Shown here: positions 8,994 to 16,847 of the stretch, piece after piece
Position numbering within the stretch: position 1 is the stretch's first letter
Layout: each line of letters begins with the position of its first letter
DNA from: Clostridia bacterium
GTDB taxonomy: Bacteria > Bacillota > Clostridia > Christensenellales > CAG-138
Direction: 5' to 3'
DNA length: 64,000 bases
NCBI GenBank assembly: GCA_017416425.1
Contig: JAFQCL010000021.1
Coordinates: 1 to 64,000 of the forward strand
Program-made: the position numbers and the translations under genes
Notes under the pieces: model-generated
Databases searched by the model: none
Seen by the model: only the letters and a program-made list of their open reading frames with translations
Told to the model about the DNA's origin: nothing

Positions 8994-10289
8994 GTGAAAG
9001 TCGCTTTTTATACACTTGGGTGTAAGGTAAATCAATACGATACGCAGGCTATGGCGGAGATAATGCAGGCGGCCGGCCATGATGTGGTGGAATTTGACGA
9101 ATGTGCTGATATCTATGTTATAAACACCTGTACCGTAACCCAGGTGGCGGACAGAAAATCACGTCAGATCATATCAAGGGCAAGGGAAAAAGCCCCGCAT
9201 GCTGGTATAATCGTGACAGGCTGTTATTCGCAAAGAGCGCCCGGTGAGGTGCTGGCAATTGAGGGCGTATCGCTGGTGTGCGGCACGGCCGACAGGGGCA
9301 GGATAGCGATGCTTGCCGAGGACATCCATAAAAACGGCAATGTAAAGCAAAATGCCGTTATTGATAATAAAAATTTGGAGTTTGAGGATATCTCCGCAAT
9401 TAAAGAGGGGCGAACGAGAGCCTATCTTAAGATACAGGATGGCTGCGACCGCTATTGCACCTATTGCGCCATACCCTATGTGCGAGGAAACATAAGGAGC
9501 AGAAGTCTTGAGAGCATAAGGAAGGAGCTTATAAAGCTTGAGCGGGAAGGCTTCCGTGAGATCGTGTTTACAGGAATACATCTTATGTCCTATGGCAGGG
9601 ATAAAAACGATGGTACATCGCTTGTCGATGCCATAAGGATGGCGGACGGGCTTTTGGGTATACGCAGGATAAGGCTGGGTTCATTAGAGCCAAAGCTTTT
9701 GACGGACGAGCTTTTGCTTGAGCTTTCCCAAAATAAGCGTATATGCAGGCAGTTTCATCTATCGCTTCAAAGCGGCTCAAAGAGCGTACTTAGGCGCATG
9801 GGAAGGCGCTATACGCCCGAGGAATATTTGCTTGGGGTAGAAAGACTAAGAGCAGCGCTTCCCGGCAGCGCCATCACCACCGATATAATAGTGGGCTTTC
9901 CGGGCGAGACCGATGAGGAGTTTAACGAAACGCTGGAATTTGTTAAAAAAGTCGGCTTTGCAAAGGTTCACGCATTTCCTTATTCAAGGCGAAGCGGAAC
10001 AGCAGCCGACAGATTTAAAGATCAGATACCAAATGAGATCAAGTCGAAGCGAAACGCAAGACTTATAGAGGTGGCGTCAGGCATAAGGCTCGAGCTGCTT
10101 AAAAAAACCATAGGGAGCACCCGTGAGATACTCATCGAGCAGCATGAGAACGGCATTATAATGGGGCATACCGATGATTACTTGTATGTCAGGGCGATGT
10201 GTGATGATAAGGAAAACAGAAGCAACACATTTGCTGATATAAAGGTAACCCATGTTGAGGGCGACGGCCTTTTCGGAGTGATCGTATAA
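8994..10289 (+). CDS. mtaB: tRNA (t6A37) methylthiotransferase MtaB
   Basis: A 431-residue radical-SAM methylthiotransferase. The N-terminal UPF0004 domain has GCKVNQYDTQAM and conserved cysteines in NTCTV and TGCYSQ. The radical-SAM cluster motif is CDRYCTYCAIP, and a TRAM-like C-terminus follows. MtaB converts t6A37 to ms2t6A37 in tRNA-Lys(UUU). The start is GTG, six bases after the rsmE stop. The GCKVNQ motif separates it from MiaB and RimO. Confidence 0.93.
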   Translation: MKVAFYTLGCKVNQYDTQAMAEIMQAAGHDVVEFDECADIYVINTCTVTQVADRKSRQIISRAREKAPHAGIIVTGCYSQRAPGEVLAIEGVSLVCGTADRGRIAMLAEDIHKNGNVKQNAVIDNKNLEFEDISAIKEGRTRAYLKIQDGCDRYCTYCAIPYVRGNIRSRSLESIRKELIKLEREGFREIVFTGIHLMSYGRDKNDGTSLVDAIRMADGLLGIRRIRLGSLEPKLLTDELLLELSQNKRICRQFHLSLQSGSKSVLRRMGRRYTPEEYLLGVERLRAALPGSAITTDIIVGFPGETDEEFNETLEFVKKVGFAKVHAFPYSRRSGTAADRFKDQIPNEIKSKRNARLIEVASGIRLELLKKTIGSTREILIEQHENGIIMGHTDDYLYVRAMCDDKENRSNTFADIKVTHVEGDGLFGVIV

Positions 10290-10300
10290 TATTATTGTTT

Positions 10301-10336
10301 GCGCTTTAGGGCTTATACCCCCGGGCGCTTTTTATA
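10301..10336 (+). terminator. Terminator after mtaB
   Basis: A hairpin with GCGC...GGG and CCC...GCGC arms is followed by TTTTTATATTTTTT. It ends the gdpP-to-mtaB transcription unit. The stem is imperfect. Confidence 0.55.
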
Positions 10337-10352
10337 TTTTTTGCAAAATAAA

Positions 10353-10373
10353 AGCGCGGCTTTTTGCCACGCT
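10353..10373 (-). terminator. Terminator after rpsU
   Basis: On the minus strand, AGCGTGGC and GCCGCGCT arms around AAAAA are followed by TTTATTTT, about 30 bases beyond the rpsU stop. Confidence 0.65.
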
Positions 10374-10404
10374 GATATTTTCATTTTACTTGCTATTAAT
10401 AAAA

Positions 10405-10572
10405 TTACTTGCGCTTCCTGGCTGCCTCAGCCTTCTTCTTACGCTTGACGCTGGGCTTTTCGTAATGCTCACGTCTGCGCACCTCGGCTAACAGTCCGGC
10501 GCGTGCGCACTTACGCTTCCAACGCTTAAGAGCACTTTCCAAGGACTCATTTTCACCAACGCGAATTTCCAT
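10405..10572 (-). CDS. rpsU: 30S ribosomal protein S21
   Basis: A 55-residue basic protein with the S21 signature [20 protein letters not shown] and a lysine/arginine-rich tail ending ARKRK. The ATG at 10572 lies behind a GGGGGG ribosome site. An in-frame upstream ATG would add nine residues that are not S21-like. Confidence 0.95.
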   Translation of the reverse strand: MEIRVGENESLESALKRWKRKCARAGLLAEVRRREHYEKPSVKRKKKAEAARKRK

Positions 10573-10661
10573 CAATATCCCCCCTCTCTGTTTCGACATC
10601 GACCTCCCGTCAATGCTGTGAGTAGGAACTACTTTGCACCAACCTTTGGTTGCCAGTTAGT

Positions 10662-10689
10662 ATTATACCGCAAAAAATAGATAAGTCAA
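10662..10689 (-). promoter_or_regulatory. Promoter for rpsU
   Basis: TTGACT (10689-10684) and TATAAT (10667-10662) are 16 bases apart. The roughly 85-base leader contains a small hairpin (CAACC/GGTTG, near 10641-10652) that could be regulatory. Confidence 0.65.
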
Positions 10690-10749
10690 TAAAATTTGGT
10701 TAATTTTAGAGCGATATTCGATATATTTTTACTGAAAAAGGGCATTTCG

Positions 10750-11085
10750 TCAGCCGGGAGGCCACTGCATAAGGCGTCCGCCAAGTATATGGATATGCAG
10801 ATGCGGCACCGATTGATTTCCGTCCTTTCCTGTGTTTATCACAAGCCTAAAGCCCGTTTCGGCAAGTCCCTCATCCCTTACTATAATGTTAGCGGCGGAT
10901 ATGAGCTTTGCCATGAGCATGCTGTCGCAAAGCATCACGTTTTCTACATGAACCTTTGGTACCACCAGTATGTGTATGGGCGCCTGAGGCTCGATATCAC
11001 GAAACGCCAGCGCAAATTCATCCTCATATACCTTATTTGAGGGGATCTCGCCGTTTGCTATTTTGCAGAAAATACAGTTCTCCAT
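10750..11085 (-). CDS. HIT family (Hint-like) nucleotide hydrolase
   Basis: A 111-residue histidine-triad protein. It has the zinc-like CIFCKIANGEIPS start, the HILVVPK segment, and the catalytic PHLHIHILGG triad near the C-terminus, ending QWPPG as in Hint proteins. These hydrolyse purine nucleoside phosphoramidates; the physiological substrate is uncertain. The ATG directly follows the holA stop codon (TAA-ATG), with GGAGG inside the end of holA, so the two are cotranslated. Confidence 0.92.
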   Translation of the reverse strand: MENCIFCKIANGEIPSNKVYEDEFALAFRDIEPQAPIHILVVPKVHVENVMLCDSMLMAKLISAANIIVRDEGLAETGFRLVINTGKDGNQSVPHLHIHILGGRLMQWPPG

Positions 11086-12117
11086 TTAATCCTCCTTTAC
11101 CATGTGTTTTATAAGATACGCCTCAAGAAGCTCCTCGGCTCTGCCTCCTCCCGAAAATTGGATGGTGGTTATGCTCGAAAAGTCCTTTATGGCGCTTAGA
11201 AGCTGTTTTTGTGAAAAGCCTTTTGCGGCCTCATATGCCTTTTTGGCGGCAAATTCATGACCTGGAAGACTTTTAATTGCCTGAAATTTTGGCACTTTAT
11301 TATCAATAAGCACCCTTGCATGATACATGAGCTTAAACTGCCTTGTAAGGTAGGTTACCATGCCGATGGCAGCGTTTTTATCGGAAATTATGGAATGAAA
11401 CGCGCTAAACCCATCCGCTGCGCGCCCCTGAATAAAGCTGTCCATCATATCGAATACGCGAAATTCGGCACTTGGTGCAACGCAGGCTTCAATCGAAGCA
11501 AGGGTTATGCTTCCATTTTCACCCGCAAATTCAATAAGCTTTGTGGTTTCGTTGCTTATGGTCGAAAGGCTCATGCCTGTACGCTTTATTATCTCGCCGG
11601 CAAGCGCTCTTGTTATCCCGATATTGCGGGAAGCACATTCACGCAGTATCCACTTTATAAGGTCGGATTCGGGCAGCGTATCAAAGAGTACTACCCGATC
11701 TTCTTTTTCAAGCTCGGCTATAAGATCCGTACCCTTTGCTTTGTCCTTTTTTTCGGGTTTTGTCTTTTTTGCGGGGGATCGATCCAAAGCGCCTCGTTGC
11801 ATGAATATGAGCAGGGTGGTATCCGGCATGCTTTTGATATAATCCAGCATACGGTTTACCGAATCGCCCTGAGGCAGAGCGTTTACTATGACGATACGCC
11901 TTTCTGAGAAAAAGGGATATGTACTGCACGATAGTATTATGGCTTCGGGATCAAATACACTAAATTCATTCAGGTTCATGGCGCGAAAATCAGCAGGCAA
12001 AAGCTCTATAAGCTTCTCCCTGGCTTTATTCTTTGTGTACTCCTCAACGCCATGAAGCAGATATGCCCCATGAAGCGTACCCTCGAGTATCAATTTAAAA
12101 AACTCAGCATGATCCAT
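11086..12117 (-). CDS. holA: DNA polymerase III delta subunit
   Basis: A 343-residue clamp-loader subunit. The N-terminus has GAYLLHG-x-EEY, the middle domain is AAA-like, and the C-terminal helical domain has FRVFDMMDSFIQGRAADG and LTRQFKLMYHAR, all typical of HolA. A lysine-rich insertion (AKKTKPEKKDKAKG, about residue 130) is unusual. No Shine-Dalgarno site is seen before the ATG, and the best promoter predicts a transcript beginning at or next to the start codon. Confidence 0.9.
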   Translation of the reverse strand: MDHAEFFKLILEGTLHGAYLLHGVEEYTKNKAREKLIELLPADFRAMNLNEFSVFDPEAIILSCSTYPFFSERRIVIVNALPQGDSVNRMLDYIKSMPDTTLLIFMQRGALDRSPAKKTKPEKKDKAKGTDLIAELEKEDRVVLFDTLPESDLIKWILRECASRNIGITRALAGEIIKRTGMSLSTISNETTKLIEFAGENGSITLASIEACVAPSAEFRVFDMMDSFIQGRAADGFSAFHSIISDKNAAIGMVTYLTRQFKLMYHARVLIDNKVPKFQAIKSLPGHEFAAKKAYEAAKGFSQKQLLSAIKDFSSITTIQFSGGGRAEELLEAYLIKHMVKED

Positions 12118-12123
12118 AGCATG

Positions 12124-12152
12124 ATTTTATATAAAAAAACTCCCGATGTCAA
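12124..12152 (-). promoter_or_regulatory. Promoter for holA, possibly leaderless
   Basis: TTGACA (12152-12147) and TAAAAT (12129-12124) are 17 bases apart. Only six bases separate the -10 box from the holA ATG at 12117, so transcription would begin at about the start codon. Confidence 0.5.
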
Positions 12153-12182
12153 TTAAAAAGGAATGTAATTAACAGGTAAGCC

Positions 12183-12211
12183 TTGCAAGGAAGTGAGAAA
12201 TGTGGTATACA
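12183..12211 (+). promoter_or_regulatory. Promoter for the def operon
   Basis: TTGCAA (12183-12188) and TATACA (12206-12211), spaced 17, lie 30 bases before the def ATG. It probably drives def through rpe. Confidence 0.6.
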
Positions 12212-12241
12212 ATATTATGAATAAGTGTGTTGGAGGTCAAC

Positions 12242-12718
12242 ATGGCTATACGAAAGATATTTACAAATGACGCGCCCTGCCTTAGGAAAGTGGCAAGGCC
12301 GGTGAAGAATTTTGACGCTCATCTTGCGACCCTGCTTGACGATATGAAGGAGACCATGTATAAAGCGGAGGGAGTGGGACTCGCGGCCCCGCAGATAGGC
12401 GTATTAAAGCGTGTTTGCGTGATAGACTGCCGTGATGACATAGGATATATAGAGCTGGTAAACCCAAGGATAGTCGCGTATTCCGGCGAGCAGGAAGGAC
12501 CCGAGGGCTGTCTTTCTTTTCCGGGACGCCGAGGCTGGGTGGTAAGACCAAACTCCGTTATAGTGCGTGGCTTTGACAGATTCGGAAATGAGGTGGAATA
12601 TAAGGGCAATGAGCTATTTGCAAGGGCTGTGTTCCACGAAACGGATCACCTTGACGGCAAGGTCTATATCGATATCGCGACTGAGATACCAGATAGTTAT
12701 GAGGAGGACGAGGTTTGA
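12242..12718 (+). CDS. def: Peptide deformylase
   Basis: A 158-residue metalloenzyme that removes formyl from nascent N-termini. All three motifs are present: GVGLAAPQIG, EGCLSFPG (cysteine metal ligand) and HETDHLDG (two histidine ligands and catalytic Glu). The ATG at 12242 follows GGAGG. Its TGA stop lies inside the first bases (GTTTGAAAA) of the dispersed repeat before fmt, so the repeat supplies the stop codon. Confidence 0.96.
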   Translation: MAIRKIFTNDAPCLRKVARPVKNFDAHLATLLDDMKETMYKAEGVGLAAPQIGVLKRVCVIDCRDDIGYIELVNPRIVAYSGEQEGPEGCLSFPGRRGWVVRPNSVIVRGFDRFGNEVEYKGNELFARAVFHETDHLDGKVYIDIATEIPDSYEEDEV

Positions 12719-12818
12719 AAATAAATTTTGAGGCCGTGTTTTGCGACTTTTTAAGCCTTTAGGCTGCGATTCTACAAGAAAGGATGCTTTCGCTATGCAA
12801 AAGCTACAGCTATAAATT
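12713..12818 (+). repeat. Start-codon repeat, copy 2 (before fmt)
   Basis: A full-length, diverged copy. It has GTTTGAAAATAAATTTT, CCGTGTTTTGCGACTTTTTA, then CTACAAGAAAGGA, CTTTCGC with a decayed second arm, and AATTATG as the fmt start. The best matches are the copies at 26462 and 38045. Confidence 0.75.
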
Positions 12819-13751
12819 ATGAAAATAGTATTTTGCGGCACGCCTGAGTTTGCCGTACCTTCACTGGCGGCGCTTTATGAGGCAGGTCATGAGCTTATGG
12901 TGATAACTCAGCCCGACAGACCAAAAAACAGAGGTCATAAGCTTTTGCCGACCCCAGTAAAGGTGTTTGCCATGGAGCATGGGCTTACTTTATATCAGTT
13001 TGAAAAGATAAGGAGCAGGGAGGCTTTGGACGTGCTTTCGGCGTTTGAGCCCGACCTTCTTATAACCTGCGCCTATGGCCAGATATTGTCGCAAAAGAAT
13101 CTTGATATACCAAGGCTTTGCTGTATAAACATACATGGCAGCATACTGCCCAAATGGAGAGGTGCATCACCGGTTCAAAGCGCGGTGATAGCCGGAGATG
13201 CCATATCGGGCGTTACCATAATGCGAATGGCTTTGAAGCTGGATTCGGGCGACATTATATCTGCAAAAAGCACCCAAATACTGCCCGATGAAACATATGG
13301 CGAGCTGCTTGACAGGCTTTCTTATTTGGGCGCCGAGCTTCTTCTTGAGACACTGCCGAAGCTATCCTCAAATACGGCTGAGTTTATACCGCAAAATCAC
13401 GACAAAGCCACCTTTGCGCCGCTAATAACAAAGGATATGGCAAGGATAGATTTTGATAGAAGCGCGCTGTCCATACATAACCTTGTACGGGGCATGAACC
13501 CCATGCCGGGCGCTTGGACTATGCTTAATGACAGCGTGGTGCGTATATGGAAAACAAGGCTTTTAGAGGATATTACGCCGCCTGATGTACCCCCCGGAAC
13601 ATGCTTTATAGCAAACAGCAGGCAGGGACTTTATGTGATGTGCAAAGATGGCGCGATAGAGGTGGTCGAGCTCCAGCTGACAGGCGGAAAACGCATGGAG
13701 GCAAGAGCGCTTTTAAACGGAAAAAAGCTTTTAGGAAGCGTTTTTGAATGA
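12819..13751 (+). CDS. fmt: Methionyl-tRNA formyltransferase
   Basis: A 310-residue enzyme that formylates initiator Met-tRNA. Signatures are FCGTPEFAVPSL at the start, the folate-binding and catalytic stretch NIHGSILPKWRGASP, and LDSGDII. The C-terminal OB-like domain is present. The start codon is the terminal ATG of repeat copy 2; the usual Shine-Dalgarno spacing is absent because a hairpin remnant lies between. The TGA overlaps the rsmB ATG. Confidence 0.96.
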   Translation: MKIVFCGTPEFAVPSLAALYEAGHELMVITQPDRPKNRGHKLLPTPVKVFAMEHGLTLYQFEKIRSREALDVLSAFEPDLLITCAYGQILSQKNLDIPRLCCINIHGSILPKWRGASPVQSAVIAGDAISGVTIMRMALKLDSGDIISAKSTQILPDETYGELLDRLSYLGAELLLETLPKLSSNTAEFIPQNHDKATFAPLITKDMARIDFDRSALSIHNLVRGMNPMPGAWTMLNDSVVRIWKTRLLEDITPPDVPPGTCFIANSRQGLYVMCKDGAIEVVELQLTGGKRMEARALLNGKKLLGSVFE

Positions 13752-15052
13752 AAAAAAGCAGTACAAGACGAATAGCGTTAAACGTGCTTATGGATGTGAC
13801 GGATAGGGGCAAATACGCAGGACTTGCGCTTAAGGACGCTCTTTTTGGCATGGAATCATCCGATGCTGCGTTTATATCCGCGCTTGTTTATGAGACGCTT
13901 TCTTCTCTAAAATATGTGGATTTCATCATATCAAGCTTTGCCAGAGGCAGCGTAAAACCCGTGATACGAGCCATACTACGGCTTGGAGTTTGTCAATTTG
14001 TTTTGATGAATGCTCCCGCGCATGTTGTATGCAGCGAGAGCGTGAAGCTTACCGAGGAGGTTGGTAAAGCCGCGCTTAAGGGCTATGTGAACGGCGTTAT
14101 GAGGAATATATGTGCCTCAGACCTTGAGAAGCTTCCACTTCCCAATGATACAATATCGCGTCTTAGCATAAGGTACAGCTATCCCGAATTTTTAGTTCGG
14201 GAATACATCGAACTTTACGGTGAGGAGTTCACAAAGGATATGCTGGCGTATGATGGAATCGGCATGACGATAAGGGCGCAAAGCCCATATACCACAGAGG
14301 AGCTTACAGCGCTGCTTGATGAACGTGGCATTTACTACACCCAAGGGAAATTAGTCCCGGATGCCATAAAGCTTAAGCGCGGCTTTGACCCGATGAGGGA
14401 TGAGCGCTTTATTAATGGACAATTGACCGTTCAATCCGAAAGTGCTATGCTGGTGTGTAAGCTCTGCGGGACGCATCCGGGCATGCTCGTGCTCGATGCG
14501 TGCGCCGCTCCGGGAGGCAAAACGGCGTATCTTTCCATGCTTATGGGAAATACGGGGCATATCGATGCGCTTGAACTTTATGAGCACAGGGTAAAGCTCA
14601 TAGAAAATACTTTATCGCGGCTTCATGTTGCAAATGTTTCCGTTATGAGCGGCGACGCAAGCGTATTTGATCCGGAAAAATGTGATAAATACGATGTTGT
14701 GCTGGTGGATGCGCCTTGCTCGGGATTTGGCGTGACTCATAAGATGGATGCAAGATACAAAAAGACCTCCGAGGATATAGACGAGCTTTGTAAAATACAG
14801 TTTGACATACTTTCAAATTGCGGCAGGTATGTTAAACCGGGCGGAGCGCTTATATATTCGACTTGTACCATATCAAGGCGTGAAAATGAGCATGTGGCGG
14901 AACTTTTCTTAAAGACCCACGATGGATTTTATGTTGATATGCCAGATGAATTTGCCAATAATGGGTCTATCGGAATGCAGCTTTTTCCTCATGTGCATGA
15001 TACCGATGGGTTTTATATGGTGCGGTTTAAAAGGGCATCGGATATTTTATAA
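13748..15052 (+). CDS. rsmB: 16S rRNA m5C967 methyltransferase RsmB
   Basis: A 434-residue protein with an N-terminal NusB-like domain (ARRIALNVL-type start, residues 1-140) and a C-terminal AdoMet domain. Motifs are DACAAPGGKTAYL, VDAPCSGFG (one catalytic cysteine) and YSTCTISRREN (the other). The start overlaps fmt by four bases (ATGA). Length and domain order are normal. Confidence 0.94.
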   Translation: MKKSSTRRIALNVLMDVTDRGKYAGLALKDALFGMESSDAAFISALVYETLSSLKYVDFIISSFARGSVKPVIRAILRLGVCQFVLMNAPAHVVCSESVKLTEEVGKAALKGYVNGVMRNICASDLEKLPLPNDTISRLSIRYSYPEFLVREYIELYGEEFTKDMLAYDGIGMTIRAQSPYTTEELTALLDERGIYYTQGKLVPDAIKLKRGFDPMRDERFINGQLTVQSESAMLVCKLCGTHPGMLVLDACAAPGGKTAYLSMLMGNTGHIDALELYEHRVKLIENTLSRLHVANVSVMSGDASVFDPEKCDKYDVVLVDAPCSGFGVTHKMDARYKKTSEDIDELCKIQFDILSNCGRYVKPGGALIYSTCTISRRENEHVAELFLKTHDGFYVDMPDEFANNGSIGMQLFPHVHDTDGFYMVRFKRASDIL

Positions 15053-15064
15053 AGGGGTGTACCT

Positions 15065-16120
15065 ATGGAGCAAAAACAGCTTAATTCGATGTATAAAGAT
15101 GAGCTTATAAAGCTTCTTCTTTCTATGGGTGAACCCAAATTTCGGGCGGGTCAGGTATATATGTGGCTCCAAAAGAAGGGCGCTACGGTGGAGGAAATGT
15201 TAAATCTTCCAAAGCCGCTTCGGGATAGGCTTGGCGCTATGCCATTTGCTATGGTACGCATACACTCAAGATATGTTTCAAAGCTTGACGGTACTATCAA
15301 GTATCTGTTTTTGCTGGAGGATGGGAATCTTGTTGAAGGCGTGCTTATGAGCTATAAATATGGCAATACCATGTGTATCTCAACTCAGGTTGGATGCAGG
15401 ATGGGCTGTGCTTTTTGCGCCTCAACGCTTGAGGGGCTTGTTAGAAACCTGACCGCGGGTGAGATGATGGCCATGGTGCATGCCGTTGAACAGGACGGCC
15501 CTATCCCTGACGGAAGCGGCAGAAGGGTCACAAATCTTGTGCTGATGGGCAGCGGAGAGCCGCTTGATAACTATGATAATGTGGTGCGCTTTTTAAAGCT
15601 CATAACCGATGAGGAGGGATTTAATATGTCACAGCGCAACATATCGGTATCCACATGCGGCTTATGTAATAGGGTAGATGACTTTATAAAGGACGCCCCG
15701 CATGTTACGCTCAGTATATCGCTCCACGCGCCGAATGATAATATAAGAAGCGATATAATGCCTGTAAACAGGCGCTTTAAAATTGCGGAAGTAATCAGCG
15801 CCGCAAAACGCTATGCCAATATAACAGGCAGGCGTGTTATATTTGAATATGCCCTTATCGCGGGAGTGAATGACACCTATGACGCAGCAAAGGAGCTTTC
15901 TTTGAAGCTTTCCGGCATAAACTGTCATGTCAATTTGATACCCTTAAACAGGGTGAAGGAAAGGGCGCTAAGCGGATCAACAAAGGATCATGCGAAGGTA
16001 TTTATGGGTTGGCTTTTAAAGCGAGGGATATCTGCGACCATACGGAGAGAGATGGGTAGCGATATAGACGGCGCGTGCGGCCAGCTTAAACGAAGGGTAA
16101 TTTTGGAGCAGGAGGACTAA
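15065..16120 (+). CDS. rlmN: Dual-specificity RNA m2A methyltransferase RlmN
   Basis: A 351-residue radical-SAM enzyme that methylates A2503 of 23S rRNA and A37 of some tRNAs. The cluster motif is CRMGCAFCAST; MGSGEPL and the C-terminal RREMGSDIDGACGQL with its catalytic cysteine are all present. Although related to Cfr, the operon context and overall match favour RlmN. GGGGTG precedes the ATG by about four bases. Confidence 0.95.
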   Translation: MEQKQLNSMYKDELIKLLLSMGEPKFRAGQVYMWLQKKGATVEEMLNLPKPLRDRLGAMPFAMVRIHSRYVSKLDGTIKYLFLLEDGNLVEGVLMSYKYGNTMCISTQVGCRMGCAFCASTLEGLVRNLTAGEMMAMVHAVEQDGPIPDGSGRRVTNLVLMGSGEPLDNYDNVVRFLKLITDEEGFNMSQRNISVSTCGLCNRVDDFIKDAPHVTLSISLHAPNDNIRSDIMPVNRRFKIAEVISAAKRYANITGRRVIFEYALIAGVNDTYDAAKELSLKLSGINCHVNLIPLNRVKERALSGSTKDHAKVFMGWLLKRGISATIRREMGSDIDGACGQLKRRVILEQED

Positions 16121-16121
16121 C

Positions 16122-16847
16122 ATGATTTTCTCATCGCTTAGCATAACAGGAAGGCGCAATGCCAATGAGGACAGCTTCATATTCAGCGACAATAAGGAGA
16201 ATATGTTTGGTATCGTCGCGGATGGTATGGGAGGTCATAAGGGGGGCGCCGTTGCCAGTGCGCTTGCTGTAAAGACAATCGAATCATATCTCATGCGTGA
16301 AGGCTTGCTTTCGTTTAAAAAGAGGCTTGAGACAGCTATTCACACGGCCAATGACGTCATATTTGACAGAGCGTCAAGCAGCGCTGATGTGCATAACATG
16401 GGCACGACCGTAGTATGCGCCATTGTTACGGATGAAATGGTAAGCTATTCCCATGTTGGGGACAGCAGGATATATCTGATGCATGACAGAAAGCTTAAAA
16501 GGCTTACCGAGGATCATTCATATGTGTGGTCACTTGTAAAGGATGGCATACTGGACGAAGAGGGCGCGAGAGTACACAAGATGAGAAATATAATAACCCG
16601 GGCGGTCGGTTTGCATGAGACTGTAGAGGTGGCAAGCGATGAGATAGCTTGGAGCGAGGGCGATATACTGCTTATGTGTACCGATGGCCTTCATGATGAA
16701 ATGCCCGCGTCCCAGATAGAGCAGGTGTTGCAACTTGATGAGCCTTTAAACGTAATTGCAAAGCGCCTTGTTGATACGGCTTATGGCAATGGCTCCGGGG
16801 ATAACATAACTGTGCTTCTTATTAAAAATACAGCGGAGGCACAATGA
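16122..16847 (+). CDS. prpC: PP2C-family Ser/Thr phosphatase
   Basis: A 241-residue PPM-type phosphatase. Metal-binding motifs are RNANEDSF, VADGMGGHKGG, HVGDSRIYL, and TDGLHDE with GSGDNITVLLI. It reverses phosphorylation by the PrkC kinase encoded next, with which it overlaps by four bases (ATGA). GGAGG precedes its ATG. This pairing is the standard Firmicutes arrangement. Confidence 0.94.
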   Translation: MIFSSLSITGRRNANEDSFIFSDNKENMFGIVADGMGGHKGGAVASALAVKTIESYLMREGLLSFKKRLETAIHTANDVIFDRASSSADVHNMGTTVVCAIVTDEMVSYSHVGDSRIYLMHDRKLKRLTEDHSYVWSLVKDGILDEEGARVHKMRNIITRAVGLHETVEVASDEIAWSEGDILLMCTDGLHDEMPASQIEQVLQLDEPLNVIAKRLVDTAYGNGSGDNITVLLIKNTAEAQ

